This document shows positions 17,182-25,764 of a stretch of DNA of 64,000 nucleotides, in pieces. Source of the stretch: CAYRJD01 sp965247395 (GTDB taxonomy: Bacteria > Actinomycetota > Acidimicrobiia > Acidimicrobiales > Poriferisodalaceae); assembly GCA_965247395.1 (NCBI GenBank), contig OZ252012.1, positions 1,302,001-1,366,000 on the forward strand, in the 5' to 3' direction. Below the pieces are notes generated by a model, which made no database searches, was not told where the DNA came from, and saw only the letters and a list, made by a program, of their open reading frames with translations. The translations under genes were made by a program, and so were the position numbers. Every line of letters starts with the position of its first letter. Position 1 is the first letter of the stretch.

Positions 17182-17769
17182 ATGGTATTACGGCTGTGGG
17201 TTGGTATTCTGAGCCCTCGTGTTACTTCTGTCGCAGAAGCGATCATTGCCGCAGACGCTGCTTCTGTCGCAGAAGCGATTACTGGAAAGCAGCTTCAACA
17301 CCAGATGACCGGATGGTTCCAAGCAGCGTTGACTGCGCACATCGTCTGTGCGGTGGTGGGGTTTGGCGGACTGCTTGGTTTGCGCTGGCGAGACAATTCA
17401 AATAACACCAGCCAAAACAACGGTGGGGCACTTACTGGTCGGTCGCTCTGGCCGCTGGAGCTGGCGGTCTATGGAGTCCCCATCTTTGGCGCGGCCGCAA
17501 TTGGCTTTGACAATCGCTTCGATTTCAGTCAAATCTGGGTCACGCTCGGCTTTTTGTTTTATGTGCTGTGGGTTGGCATCTGGCACATCGCACTTCGCCC
17601 ACGCAGCCCAGCACCTGATAGCCCAGCACCTGATAGCGCGGTAACTAACGCCCCAGGCGGTGCCAAGGAAACTCCGTCGCGGCGAATCAAAGGCCTCGCA
17701 TATGGCGCGTCAGACCTGCTGCTAGTAGCGTCGATTTTTGTGATGGTCGTAAAACCAGGCGGTCTTTAG
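17182..17769 (+). CDS. Small integral membrane protein, function unknown
   Basis: Up to 195 residues with four predicted membrane segments (AALTAHIVCAVVGFGGLLGL, WPLELAVYGVPIFGAAAIGF, IWVTLGFLFYVLWVGIWHIA and DLLLVASIFVMVVKPGG). The layout resembles small DUF2269-like membrane proteins, but I do not claim membership. ATG at 17182 would include two copies of SVAEAI from a 36-bp repeat; MTGWFQ at 17305 is an alternative start. A 15-bp duplication (17605-17634) gives SPAPDSPAPD before the last membrane segment. Its start overlaps the 5' region of the divergent MFS gene. Confidence 0.6.
   Translation: MVLRLWVGILSPRVTSVAEAIIAADAASVAEAITGKQLQHQMTGWFQAALTAHIVCAVVGFGGLLGLRWRDNSNNTSQNNGGALTGRSLWPLELAVYGVPIFGAAAIGFDNRFDFSQIWVTLGFLFYVLWVGIWHIALRPRSPAPDSPAPDSAVTNAPGGAKETPSRRIKGLAYGASDLLLVASIFVMVVKPGGL
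17225..17279. repeat. Palindromic direct repeat near a gene start
   Basis: CTTCTGTCGCAGAAGCGAT occurs at 17225 and 17261, 36 bp apart. Each copy contains a perfect inverted repeat, CTTCTG-TCG-CAGAAG, and a related CCGCAGACG lies between them. The core GTCGCAGA also occurs in the rplJ and acyl-CoA synthetase repeats. Confidence 0.85.
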
Positions 17770-17819
17770 CCCAGCGGTTTAGCAGACCTTGTCTTTGGGT
17801 TTACGTTCTTTAGGTTTAC

Positions 17820-19127
17820 TCAAGCACCCGTTCGTTGCCAGCCACCTTGTCGGAATCGCAACACCAACGATCCGGCTCTTACCGCCATAAACAATGTGAT
17901 GGCAAGCCAAACCCAACCCAATCCCCAACCGGTTGCCAACACCACTAGTGCAGCAGCGGCAAACACCGCAAAGGCCCCAACCATCGCCTGCGCTAAAAAT
18001 CGCAGATCACCCGCGCCGATCAAGATTCCGTCAAGCGCAAATGCCACGGCATTTATCGGCTGCATGGCCGCCACCCAAATAAGCAACCCTGCAGTCAGCG
18101 ACACCACGGCTGCGTCTTCGCTGAACACACCCGCCAAAGGGGTGGCAACCAGCGCCAGAACCACTCCAAACACTGCACCTAGCTCAATGCTGAGCCCAAT
18201 CATGCGGCGACTGGCTTCTCGTGCGGTTGCGGTGTCGCCCGCACCTAGGGCGTGCGCCACTAGAGCCTGACCTGCGATTGCCACCGCATCCAGCGCTAGC
18301 GACAAAAACCCCCACACCTCTATTGACACCTGATGAGCGGCTACCTCTGTGGTGCCCAGTTGGGCGGCTACAAACACCGCCAGCAAAAATGCTCCTCGTA
18401 ATGCGGCGGTACGCACTATCAGCATTAGGCCCACCTGGGCGTAACGGAGAAGGCTGGCAAGATGCGGCCATAAGGAAACGCCTCGCACCAGTGCCGACCG
18501 CGCTACGACAACGCCATAGATAAGAGCGGCCGACCACTGCGCTATCACCGTCGACCACGCTGAACCGGCTATTCCAAGGTCCAACCCGAAGACCAACCAC
18601 AGTTCAATCACCAGGTTCAACGCAGCAGAGAACACCGCCACCGACAACGGCGTCACGGTGTCTCGCAGGCCTCGCATATATCCGCTGCCTGCCAGCATCA
18701 CCAGCAACGCTGGAAAGCCGAGCAGGCTGATCCGCAGATACGTCAGTCCAAATTCCTCAACTACGGGCTCGGCTCCAAACAGACTCAAGATGGGAGTAGC
18801 CAGAGCGGCCACCACAACGCTGACCACAACACCGAGCAACAGCGCTAGCCAGATGGCTTGGACTCCTTGCGCAGTTGCCTGTCGCTCGTTGCCGCTGCCA
18901 AGCAAACGACCGACCATGCCCGTGGTGCCATATGCCAAGAAGATCAGCACTACATGCAGCGTCACCAACACGGCGGTGGCCAAGGCCAACCCCGCTAGCT
19001 GGTTGGTGCCGATGCGTCCAACAATGACGGTGTCGGTGAGCACATAGATCGGCTCCGCCAGTAGAGCACCCAGCGCGGGGATTGCCAGCACCAAGATGGC
19101 ACGGTCATGGCGACTACGGCCGAACAC
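17820..19127 (-). CDS. MATE-family efflux transporter (DinF-like)
   Basis: A 435-residue protein with twelve hydrophobic segments and the MATE features PALGALLAEPIYVLTDTVIV at the N-terminus and GFPALLVMLAGSGYMRGLRD in the fourth to fifth segments. These export cationic or lipophilic compounds using a sodium or proton gradient. The start is GTG at 19127, only 17 bases after the stop of the sugar-dehydrogenase gene on the same strand, so the two are probably one transcript. Substrate unknown. Confidence 0.9.
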   Translation of the reverse strand: MFGRSRHDRAILVLAIPALGALLAEPIYVLTDTVIVGRIGTNQLAGLALATAVLVTLHVVLIFLAYGTTGMVGRLLGSGNERQATAQGVQAIWLALLLGVVVSVVVAALATPILSLFGAEPVVEEFGLTYLRISLLGFPALLVMLAGSGYMRGLRDTVTPLSVAVFSAALNLVIELWLVFGLDLGIAGSAWSTVIAQWSAALIYGVVVARSALVRGVSLWPHLASLLRYAQVGLMLIVRTAALRGAFLLAVFVAAQLGTTEVAAHQVSIEVWGFLSLALDAVAIAGQALVAHALGAGDTATAREASRRMIGLSIELGAVFGVVLALVATPLAGVFSEDAAVVSLTAGLLIWVAAMQPINAVAFALDGILIGAGDLRFLAQAMVGAFAVFAAAALVVLATGWGLGWVWLAITLFMAVRAGSLVLRFRQGGWQRTGA

Positions 19128-19144
19128 AAGGTTGTTCTACTGCG

Positions 19145-20692
19145 CTAATTACCGCTGGCGGGCACAAGCCGATAGACGCCATAAGCAAGGTCAATCACAT
19201 AAAGCTCGCCGCGCGGATCGGGCACCAGGCCGAGAATGAGTTCGGCCATTACTCCAAGATCGACCACCGGAAAAACCAAGTGCGGCGGCTGTGAGGCGTC
19301 GTTTGGATCCAGCGCATATATCCGGCCACCACAAAGATCGGCCCAAACGAACAGTCCTGTTAGCTCTGTTAGCGCTGTTCCGCGATAAAGCTGTCCACCA
19401 GATACAGAGCACAAACCACGACCGTGGCGATATGCGAAATCAGGCTGGCGATGTGGACGTGACGCTTCACCGACAAAACTGCGAACGCCTTCAAACACGT
19501 TCCAGCCCAGGTCGGCACCGCCTTCACTCAGGTTCAGCACCGTTATCTCTTCCATGCATTGCTGGCCGACGTCAGCTACCCATAGCTGTTGAGCGACCGA
19601 GTCGTAAGCCATTCGATAGGGGTTTCGCACTCCGCTAACCCAAATGCGATCGTCGGGCGTTGCATCGCTGGCCGCACCGCCGGAATTTGAATCAGCATCA
19701 TCTGTCGCCAAATAAGGGTTCCCTGGCGCGGCCAGCGCTCGGGCGGCAGGATCGGTGGCTGCTGGATCAACCTGTAGCCGCAACACCGCTCCCAGCGGTG
19801 TTGTTAGGTCTTGGGCGTTGCCGAGCGGATCGCCCAAACCGCCTCCATCACCAAACGACACATACATATAGCCATCCGTATCAAACACGATGCCACCGCC
19901 GTTGTGCTGCGCCGAAGGTTGCGAGATGCTCAGCAATTCGATCGCCTCGCCTAGCGATGTGCCCGCTACGCCTTGGTAACTAATCGCGTGAGCGGTCAAC
20001 AAACTGCGTCCATCAGCAGCGGTGCGATTTAGATACAGCCATTCTTCTTTTGGCCCGATTGACATTCCGACCAAACCTTGGTCGTGCTCAGTTGAGGTAT
20101 CGCCGCTGAGGTCGAGCAGCGGAGATTCGGACAGCACAGTGTTAGCTACTGCAGTCCCAGCTAGCACAGTGTTAGCTACTGCAGTCCCAGCTAGCACAGT
20201 GTTAGCTGGCCCAGTGTCAGCTAGACCAGTAAATGACCAGACCGTGCCGTTACGCGTTCCTACAAACCCGCCCAGCGAACTCGCCGAGAGGGCTTTATCC
20301 GAATTATCTGGGTTTTCAGTAGCTGGGTTTTCGGTATTCGGTCTTTCAGCATTTGGATTTTCGGTCGCCTGCTCGGTCAGCTGGAGAGATCTGGGCCTGT
20401 GAAACGCAATAACCGTCGCATCTGGCAACTCAACAAACGTCTGTAGGGCATAACCAGACGCTTGACCGGAAACCTGGCCAGACACCGGCGACACGCTGAG
20501 CTGCGGCAGATCCTGAGGACATGACTCATTTGAAGCGATGTATTCCGGACTTGAATCCGACGTCAGCTTCGCCGCGTCGGTGTTTGCACCACCACCTACT
20601 CCGTCGGCCAGCACCAGCGCAACCAGCACGAACGTTGCCGCCACGAGCACGGCCAGCGCAACCAGCACGGTCAGTCGCTGCCTGGGTCGCAC
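19145..20692 (-). CDS. Membrane-anchored glucose/sorbosone dehydrogenase-like protein
   Basis: A 515-residue protein with an N-terminal signal/anchor (VLVALAVLVAATFVLVALVL), so it acts outside the membrane. The six-bladed propeller of the PQQ-type sugar dehydrogenase family follows: MSIGPKEEWLYLNRT, GIVFDTDGYMYVSFGDGGGL, DRIWVSGVRNPYRMAYDSV, VADVGQQCMEEITVLN. Whether it binds PQQ is not shown. Two low-complexity parts interrupt blade 1: an N/P/E/T-rich run (near 20290-20370) and a 30-bp repeat coding LAGTAVANTV about three times. GTG start at 20692. Confidence 0.82.
   Translation of the reverse strand: MRPRQRLTVLVALAVLVAATFVLVALVLADGVGGGANTDAAKLTSDSSPEYIASNESCPQDLPQLSVSPVSGQVSGQASGYALQTFVELPDATVIAFHRPRSLQLTEQATENPNAERPNTENPATENPDNSDKALSASSLGGFVGTRNGTVWSFTGLADTGPANTVLAGTAVANTVLAGTAVANTVLSESPLLDLSGDTSTEHDQGLVGMSIGPKEEWLYLNRTAADGRSLLTAHAISYQGVAGTSLGEAIELLSISQPSAQHNGGGIVFDTDGYMYVSFGDGGGLGDPLGNAQDLTTPLGAVLRLQVDPAATDPAARALAAPGNPYLATDDADSNSGGAASDATPDDRIWVSGVRNPYRMAYDSVAQQLWVADVGQQCMEEITVLNLSEGGADLGWNVFEGVRSFVGEASRPHRQPDFAYRHGRGLCSVSGGQLYRGTALTELTGLFVWADLCGGRIYALDPNDASQPPHLVFPVVDLGVMAELILGLVPDPRGELYVIDLAYGVYRLVPASGN
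20131..20215. repeat. 30-bp in-frame tandem repeat in the sugar-dehydrogenase gene
   Basis: CTAGCACAGTGTTAGCTACT and flanks recur at 20161 and 20191 with a partial first unit from about 20131. The period of 30 bp is ten codons. Confidence 0.93.
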
Positions 20693-20845
20693 GGCGTCAA
20701 ACTATCGCTGACGACTAAGCGGGCTGGGTTGGTACCTAAGCGGTTAGTCGAGTTGGATTGCTAAAGCTTTAGGCCGGACTACCGAAGCGCAAACAAGTTG
20801 CAAACCTGGCCACTATCCGCCAGAATGCAAGTGTGCGCAGGCTAA

Positions 20846-20973
20846 TTGACACCTTTCTTGTTACCGGCCTGGTACGCGTAACCATTTAGGCGAGTGCCAC
20901 CTCCGCTCGCCTTGCCCCGCTACAGGGGCTTCTGTGTTACGGGGTGGTTCGCTGATCTCCTAAGGGGAAAATC
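20846..20973 (+). promoter_or_regulatory. ilvB promoter and structured leader (candidate attenuator)
   Basis: The 281-base gap before ilvB holds a perfect -35 box TTGACA (20846-20851) with a weak -10 (TGGTAC, 20870) 18 bases on. The leader has CCCCG at 20915-20919 that can pair either with GGGG at 20925-20928 or with CGGGG at 20940-20944, giving two mutually exclusive hairpins. AAGGGGA (20962-20968) is the ribosome site for the ATG at 20974. No leader peptide rich in branched-chain codons is evident, so attenuation is only a possibility. Confidence 0.4.
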
Positions 20974-22728
20974 ATGCAACTGACCGGAGCACAAGCCCTC
21001 ATGAAGGGCCTCGAAATGTGTGGCGTGGAAGTGATGTTCGGGCTGCCCGGTGGCGCGATACTGCCCGTCTACGACCCGGTGCTCGACTCACCTATCCGTC
21101 ACATCCTGGTACGCCACGAGCAAGGTGCTGGCCATATGGCTCAGGGCTACGCACAGGTCACCGGCAAGCCCGGCGTGGCGATGGTTACCAGCGGCCCAGC
21201 GGCTACGAACATCGTTACCCCGCTATGCGACGCCTACATGGATTCTGTGCCGCTGGTGGTAATAACCGGCCAGGTCGCGCTTAGCTCTATCGGCTCAGAC
21301 GCCTTCCAAGAGGCCGACACCACGGGCATCACGATGGCTGTTACCAAGCACAACTATCTAGTAACCAACGCCAACGACATTCCTCGCATACTTGCCGAGG
21401 CTTTCCACATCGCCACCACCGGCCGGCCGGGACCAGTGCTGATTGATGTTCCGAAAGACATCAGCAATGACCTGATGGATTGGTATTGGCCGGACGAGAT
21501 CAACCTGCCTGGCTACACACCGATCGAAGGGCTAGACGAACAAACCGAAGAAAGGATCGCCGCAGCCGTTGAGCTGATCCTGAAATCGGAGCGGCCAGTC
21601 ATCTACGCCGGTGGCGGCCTACTCAAGGCTCGGGCCGCCGAGGCTTTGCATGAGTTTGCCGAGCTCACCGACATTCACGTAGTGACCACGCTCATGGCGC
21701 GCGGCGTGTTCCCAGACCGCCATCCGCTGTGCTTAGGGATGCCCGGCATGCACGGCAACTACACCGCGGTAACGGCGCTACAACGAGCCGACCTGCTAAT
21801 CACCCTTGGCGCTCGCTTTGACGATCGCGTCACCGGTAATCCGGATCATTTCGCGCCCGAAGCCAAGGTAATTCACGTGGACATCGATCCGGCAGAGCAC
21901 GGAAAGGTTCGCAAGCCCGACATCGCCATAGCAGCAGATGCACGCCTCGCAATTGAATCGTTAACCGAGAAATTGCGGCCGCGCCTAGAAGCCAACGGCG
22001 CTACCGACCACAGCGCATGGAAGTCGACCATTTCGGGCTGGCGAGAGCAGTACCCGCTTAGCTACAACCAAGCGACCGGTGGGGTGCCACTTAAGCCGCA
22101 ATACGTAGTGGAGAAGCTGTGCGAAAACTCGCCCGAAGACACCATTGTGGTATCAGGCGTCGGACAGCACCAGATGTGGGCTAGCCAGTTCTGGAAGTTT
22201 GACTATCCATATACCTGGGTGAACTCCGGCGGGCTAGGCACCATGGGCTACGCCGTTCCCGCCGCCATCGGCGCAAAGGTCGGTCAGCCCGATCGCACGG
22301 TGTGGGCCATTGACGGTGACGGCTGCTTTCAGATGACCGCACAAGAGCTCATCAGCGCCACCGCGGAGAAGATCCCCGTCAAGATCGCCATCATCAACAA
22401 CGCCTACCTCGGCATGGTGCGCCAGTGGCAAGAGCTGTTTTACGACAAGCGCTACAGCGAAGTGTACCTCAGTGCCGATCACCCCAACTATGTGGCTTGG
22501 GCCGAGGCGATGGGCTGTCACGGCATACGTGTGGACTCCGCCGAGGAAGTAGCTCCGGCCATCCAAAAAGCCAACTCCATCAACGACCGGCCGGTGGTGA
22601 TCGACTTCCGGGTAGACGAGGACGAGAAGGTTTATCCGATGGTGCCCGCTGGTGGTTCCAACGATGACATCATTCTTGACTCAAGCGGCGACGCTGACGC
22701 GGCTGCCAAGGGCACGGCCCCGTCATGA
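20974..22728 (+). CDS. ilvB: Acetolactate synthase large (catalytic) subunit
   Basis: Catalyses the first common step of valine, leucine and isoleucine synthesis (pyruvate to acetolactate, or to acetohydroxybutyrate) with ThDP, Mg and FAD. The 584 residues carry the ThDP glutamate region FGLPGGAILPVYDP, VRHEQGAGHMAQGYAQ, FQEADTTGITMAVTKHNYLV, and the Mg/ThDP motif IDGDGCFQMTAQEL with the downstream NNAYLGMVRQWQELFY. ATG preceded by AAGGGGA. Its stop overlaps ilvN as ATGA, and ilvC follows: a standard ilvBNC operon. Confidence 0.98.
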   Translation: MQLTGAQALMKGLEMCGVEVMFGLPGGAILPVYDPVLDSPIRHILVRHEQGAGHMAQGYAQVTGKPGVAMVTSGPAATNIVTPLCDAYMDSVPLVVITGQVALSSIGSDAFQEADTTGITMAVTKHNYLVTNANDIPRILAEAFHIATTGRPGPVLIDVPKDISNDLMDWYWPDEINLPGYTPIEGLDEQTEERIAAAVELILKSERPVIYAGGGLLKARAAEALHEFAELTDIHVVTTLMARGVFPDRHPLCLGMPGMHGNYTAVTALQRADLLITLGARFDDRVTGNPDHFAPEAKVIHVDIDPAEHGKVRKPDIAIAADARLAIESLTEKLRPRLEANGATDHSAWKSTISGWREQYPLSYNQATGGVPLKPQYVVEKLCENSPEDTIVVSGVGQHQMWASQFWKFDYPYTWVNSGGLGTMGYAVPAAIGAKVGQPDRTVWAIDGDGCFQMTAQELISATAEKIPVKIAIINNAYLGMVRQWQELFYDKRYSEVYLSADHPNYVAWAEAMGCHGIRVDSAEEVAPAIQKANSINDRPVVIDFRVDEDEKVYPMVPAGGSNDDIILDSSGDADAAAKGTAPS

Positions 22729-23267
22729 GCGAGACAGACATAAGCACTGAACCAGTGCCCACTCCGCAACTGCACGTCTTAGCCGCCATCGTCGAAAACA
22801 AGTTCGGCGTGCTGGCGCGCATTACCGGGCTGTTCAGTCGGCGGGGCTTCAACATCATCTCTCTGGCCGTAGCACCCACCGACGATCCGGACTACAGCCG
22901 AGTCACCATCGGGGTGGACGTCGACGACACCAACGTCAGTCAGATCGCCAAGCAGCTCAACAAGCTCATCAACGTAATTCAGATCACCGAGCTAACGCCC
23001 GGGCACTCCGTTGAGCAAGAGCTGATGCTTGCGCGCATCAAGACCGCTGACCGCACCACAATCGAAGAGGTGCTGTCGCAGTTCGGCGGCAGTGTGCTCG
23101 ACGCCAACGACAGCGAACTGATCATCAGCGTCACTGGTTCGCCTGAGCAAATCGAGCAATGTGCGGCCTTGCTAAGGCCGTTTGGCATCAGGGTTTTGCA
23201 GCGCACCGGTCGAATTGCCCTGCGTAAGCTCTCCGCGCCGCAACCGCCCGTAGCTATTGACACCTGA
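22725..23267 (+). CDS. ilvN: Acetolactate synthase small (regulatory) subunit
   Basis: Binds valine and controls IlvB. The 180 residues contain the N-terminal ACT domain (LHVLAAIVENKFGVLARITG and RRGFNIISLAVAPTDDPDYS) and the C-terminal half (ELMLARIKTADRTTIEEVL, LLRPFGIRVLQRTGRIALRK). The ATG overlaps the ilvB stop by four bases, a sign of translational coupling and equal dosage. ilvH is the other common name for this family. Confidence 0.97.
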   Translation: MSETDISTEPVPTPQLHVLAAIVENKFGVLARITGLFSRRGFNIISLAVAPTDDPDYSRVTIGVDVDDTNVSQIAKQLNKLINVIQITELTPGHSVEQELMLARIKTADRTTIEEVLSQFGGSVLDANDSELIISVTGSPEQIEQCAALLRPFGIRVLQRTGRIALRKLSAPQPPVAIDT

Positions 23268-23309
23268 GCGAAAACGCAAACAGGCAACACCAGCAACCGA
23301 AAGGCAACC

Positions 23310-24347
23310 ATGGCCGCAACCATCTATTACGACAACGATGCTGACCTAGAGCGGCTTTCTGGCCGCACCGTCGCGGTCATGGGCTATGGGTCGCAGGGTC
23401 ATGCTCAAGCGCTAAACCTGCGAGACAGCGGCGTCAACGTGGTGGTGGGCCTGCGTGAAGGTTCCTCCTCTCGCGCCAAGGCCGAAGAAGAAGGACTGTC
23501 GGTCGGCACCGTGGCCCAAGCCGCCGCACAGGCCGACATCATCATGATGGCACTGCCCGACACCGATCAAAAGGCGATCTACGAAGACTCCATAGCGCCG
23601 CATCTAACTACCGGCAAGGCTCTGGCTTTCTCACACGGGTTCAACATTCACTTCGACCAGATCAGCCCACCATCAGACGTGGACGTGTGGATGATCGCTC
23701 CCAAGAGCCCGGGCCACAACGTTCGGCGAACCTACGTTGAGGGTGGCGGGGTACCTGCGTTGGTCGCAGTTCATCAAGACGCTTCAGGCAATGCCACGGC
23801 TGATGCCCTGGCCTATGCCGAGGGCATAGGCGCCACACGCGCCGGCGTGCTGTCAACCACGTTTGCCGAAGAAACCGAAACCGACCTCTTCGGCGAGCAG
23901 GTGGTGTTGTGCGGCGGACTGACCGAACTGATTCGGGCGGGTTATGAAACGTTGGTGGATGCTGGCTACCAACCCGAATCTGCCTACTTCGAAACGTTGC
24001 ACGAAGTGAAGCTGATCGTTGACTTTATTTACGAGGCTGGAATCTCAGGCATGCGCTACTCCGTGTCCACCACGGCCGAGTACGGCGATATGACTCGCGG
24101 CCCACGCATCATTACCGACGAAACCCGCGAAGAGATGCGCCGGATTCTCACCGAAATTCAAGACGGAACCTTTGCGCGCGAGTGGATTGATGAAAACCGC
24201 GAAGGCCTGCCGAACTACAAGCGACTGGTCGAAGAGGGCAAGCAGCATCCAATCGAGAAGATCGGACAAGAGCTGCGAGCGATGATGCCGTGGATTACCG
24301 CTGGCAAACAAGACGTGGCCGAAGCCTCTGGCGGTGACGTCAGCTAG
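23310..24347 (+). CDS. ilvC: Ketol-acid reductoisomerase
   Basis: Second step of branched-chain amino-acid synthesis: NADPH-dependent isomeroreduction of acetolactate. 345 residues, the short class I length. Seen: VAVMGYGSQGHAQALNL (nucleotide binding), a LREGSSSRAKAEEEG loop whose Arg/Ser residues suggest NADPH use, MIAPKSPGHNVRRTY, and metal-binding acidic residues in ETETDLFGEQVVLCGG and in LHEVKLIVDFIYEAGI. It begins 42 bases after ilvN, with AAAGGCAACC before the ATG, and completes the ilvBNC operon. Confidence 0.98.
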   Translation: MAATIYYDNDADLERLSGRTVAVMGYGSQGHAQALNLRDSGVNVVVGLREGSSSRAKAEEEGLSVGTVAQAAAQADIIMMALPDTDQKAIYEDSIAPHLTTGKALAFSHGFNIHFDQISPPSDVDVWMIAPKSPGHNVRRTYVEGGGVPALVAVHQDASGNATADALAYAEGIGATRAGVLSTTFAEETETDLFGEQVVLCGGLTELIRAGYETLVDAGYQPESAYFETLHEVKLIVDFIYEAGISGMRYSVSTTAEYGDMTRGPRIITDETREEMRRILTEIQDGTFAREWIDENREGLPNYKRLVEEGKQHPIEKIGQELRAMMPWITAGKQDVAEASGGDVS

Positions 24348-24412
24348 CTAGCGGTGCTAGCAATGTCCGCCGAAGCGGGCTAACTCTACGGCGCTCAACT
24401 ACAGCTTCTCGA

Positions 24413-25735
24413 CTACAGCCGCTCAACGACATAGTCAATGCAGCCGCAAAGAGCCTCGACATCGGCCAACTCAATCGCTGGAAAAGCGGCAATCCTCAGC
24501 TGGTTGCGCCCCAGCTTGCGGTAACTCTCTATGTCGACGACGCCGTTTTCTCGCAAGACCGCGGCGACCTCATTGGCTGACACCTCGTCGCTGAAGTCGA
24601 TCGTGCAAACCACTGGTGATCTCATTTGCGGGTCTGCCACAAACGGCTGGCACCACTCGCGCTTGGCTGCCCACTCATAAATCGCAGTGCTGTTAGCGGC
24701 AGCCTTCTGCACGCTCCATTCCAGACCACCCATTTTCAGCATCCACTCAAGCGTGTTCGTTGTTAGCAAAATCGTCGTCAAAGCAGGCGTGTTGTAAGTC
24801 TGGTTTTTGCGAGAGTTGGTTAGCGCAATCGACAGATCCAGCGAAGCCGGTGTCCAACGGCCAGCACCTTCGCGTGAACCGCCCCCGCTTAAGCGCTCAA
24901 TTCTTTCGATGGCTTTACCGGAGCACAGCGCTATCCACAACCCGCCGTCGGCGGCAAACGCCTTTTGCGGTGCGAAGTAATAACAATCGGCCTGCGAAGG
25001 ATCCCAAGCGATTGCGCCCGCAGCAGAGGTGCCGTCCACCAGCGTGATCACGTCGGAATTAGCACCAGAGGTTGTCCAGTCGGGGCGCTGCACCGGAGCG
25101 CACACACCGGTACTGGTTTCGTTGTGGGTCAGCGCGACCGCATCTACCTCTGCTGTCTCACCATCTGCGATGCCGCTCTGCGCTTCACTGCTAAGTAAAG
25201 GCGCTCGAGGTTCAGGATGCGTGCCCGGCTCACTTTCAATCACGTCGGGCATCGCTAAATGCGGAGCCCGGGTAGTCACCAAAGAAAACTTCTCTGAAAA
25301 CTCTCCAAAGCAGAGGTGCTGGCTGCGTTCGGCGATCAATCCAAACGAAGCTGAATCCCAAAAGCTGGTAGATCCGCCGTTGCCCAGTAGTACTTCGGAT
25401 GTGTCTGCCAACTCAAACAGCTCGGCCATACCCGAACGTAAACGACCCACCACCGATCGCACGCCATCACGCCGATGACTAGTCCCTAAGAAGTCCTGAC
25501 CGCGGCGCGCCACCTCTTCAGCGGCTTCGAATCTCACCTTTGACGGGCCCGAACCAAAGCGGCCGTCGCGGGGAAGTAAGGCGGGCGGAATGATTAGGCT
25601 TCGGTGTCCGGCCACCTGGTCGTTAGCAACAGGGTTGTCGGCACCTGAACCCGACGCTTTCTTGCCGTTTGTGCCGCTCGCAGGTGCCACCATCGTGGCC
25701 ACGCTACCTACCACAGCCGGCTTGCCGGTATTCAC
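24413..25735 (-). CDS. serC: Phosphoserine aminotransferase, actinobacterial type
   Basis: Converts 3-phosphohydroxypyruvate to phosphoserine using PLP. Family features: LLPRDGRFGSGPSKVRFEAA, GTSHRRDGVRSVVGRLRSGM, LLGNGGSTSFWDSASFGLI, and the PLP lysine in YYFAPQKAFAADGGLW. The 440 residues exceed the usual ~370: about 45 extra at the N-terminus and an insert of about 30 (EPGTHPEPRAPLLSSEAQSG) in the middle. A GTG at 25615 would give a normal N-terminus; the GTG at 25735 is the other option and leaves only 29 bases to the divergent aminotransferase. Family call firm, start uncertain. Confidence 0.93.
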   Translation of the reverse strand: MNTGKPAVVGSVATMVAPASGTNGKKASGSGADNPVANDQVAGHRSLIIPPALLPRDGRFGSGPSKVRFEAAEEVARRGQDFLGTSHRRDGVRSVVGRLRSGMAELFELADTSEVLLGNGGSTSFWDSASFGLIAERSQHLCFGEFSEKFSLVTTRAPHLAMPDVIESEPGTHPEPRAPLLSSEAQSGIADGETAEVDAVALTHNETSTGVCAPVQRPDWTTSGANSDVITLVDGTSAAGAIAWDPSQADCYYFAPQKAFAADGGLWIALCSGKAIERIERLSGGGSREGAGRWTPASLDLSIALTNSRKNQTYNTPALTTILLTTNTLEWMLKMGGLEWSVQKAAANSTAIYEWAAKREWCQPFVADPQMRSPVVCTIDFSDEVSANEVAAVLRENGVVDIESYRKLGRNQLRIAAFPAIELADVEALCGCIDYVVERL

Positions 25736-25764
25736 TTAACAACCACCCAGCCAGGAACAACACA

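Noticed and set aside
20894..20973. ilvB leader peptide beginning with GTG
   Set aside because: The short frame is not rich in Leu, Val or Ile codons in a run, has no ribosome site and runs into the ilvB start.
25669..25764. Upstream start for the aspartate aminotransferase
   Set aside because: It would overlap the serC 5' end and adds residues without family match; the GTG at 25765 has AGGA upstream.
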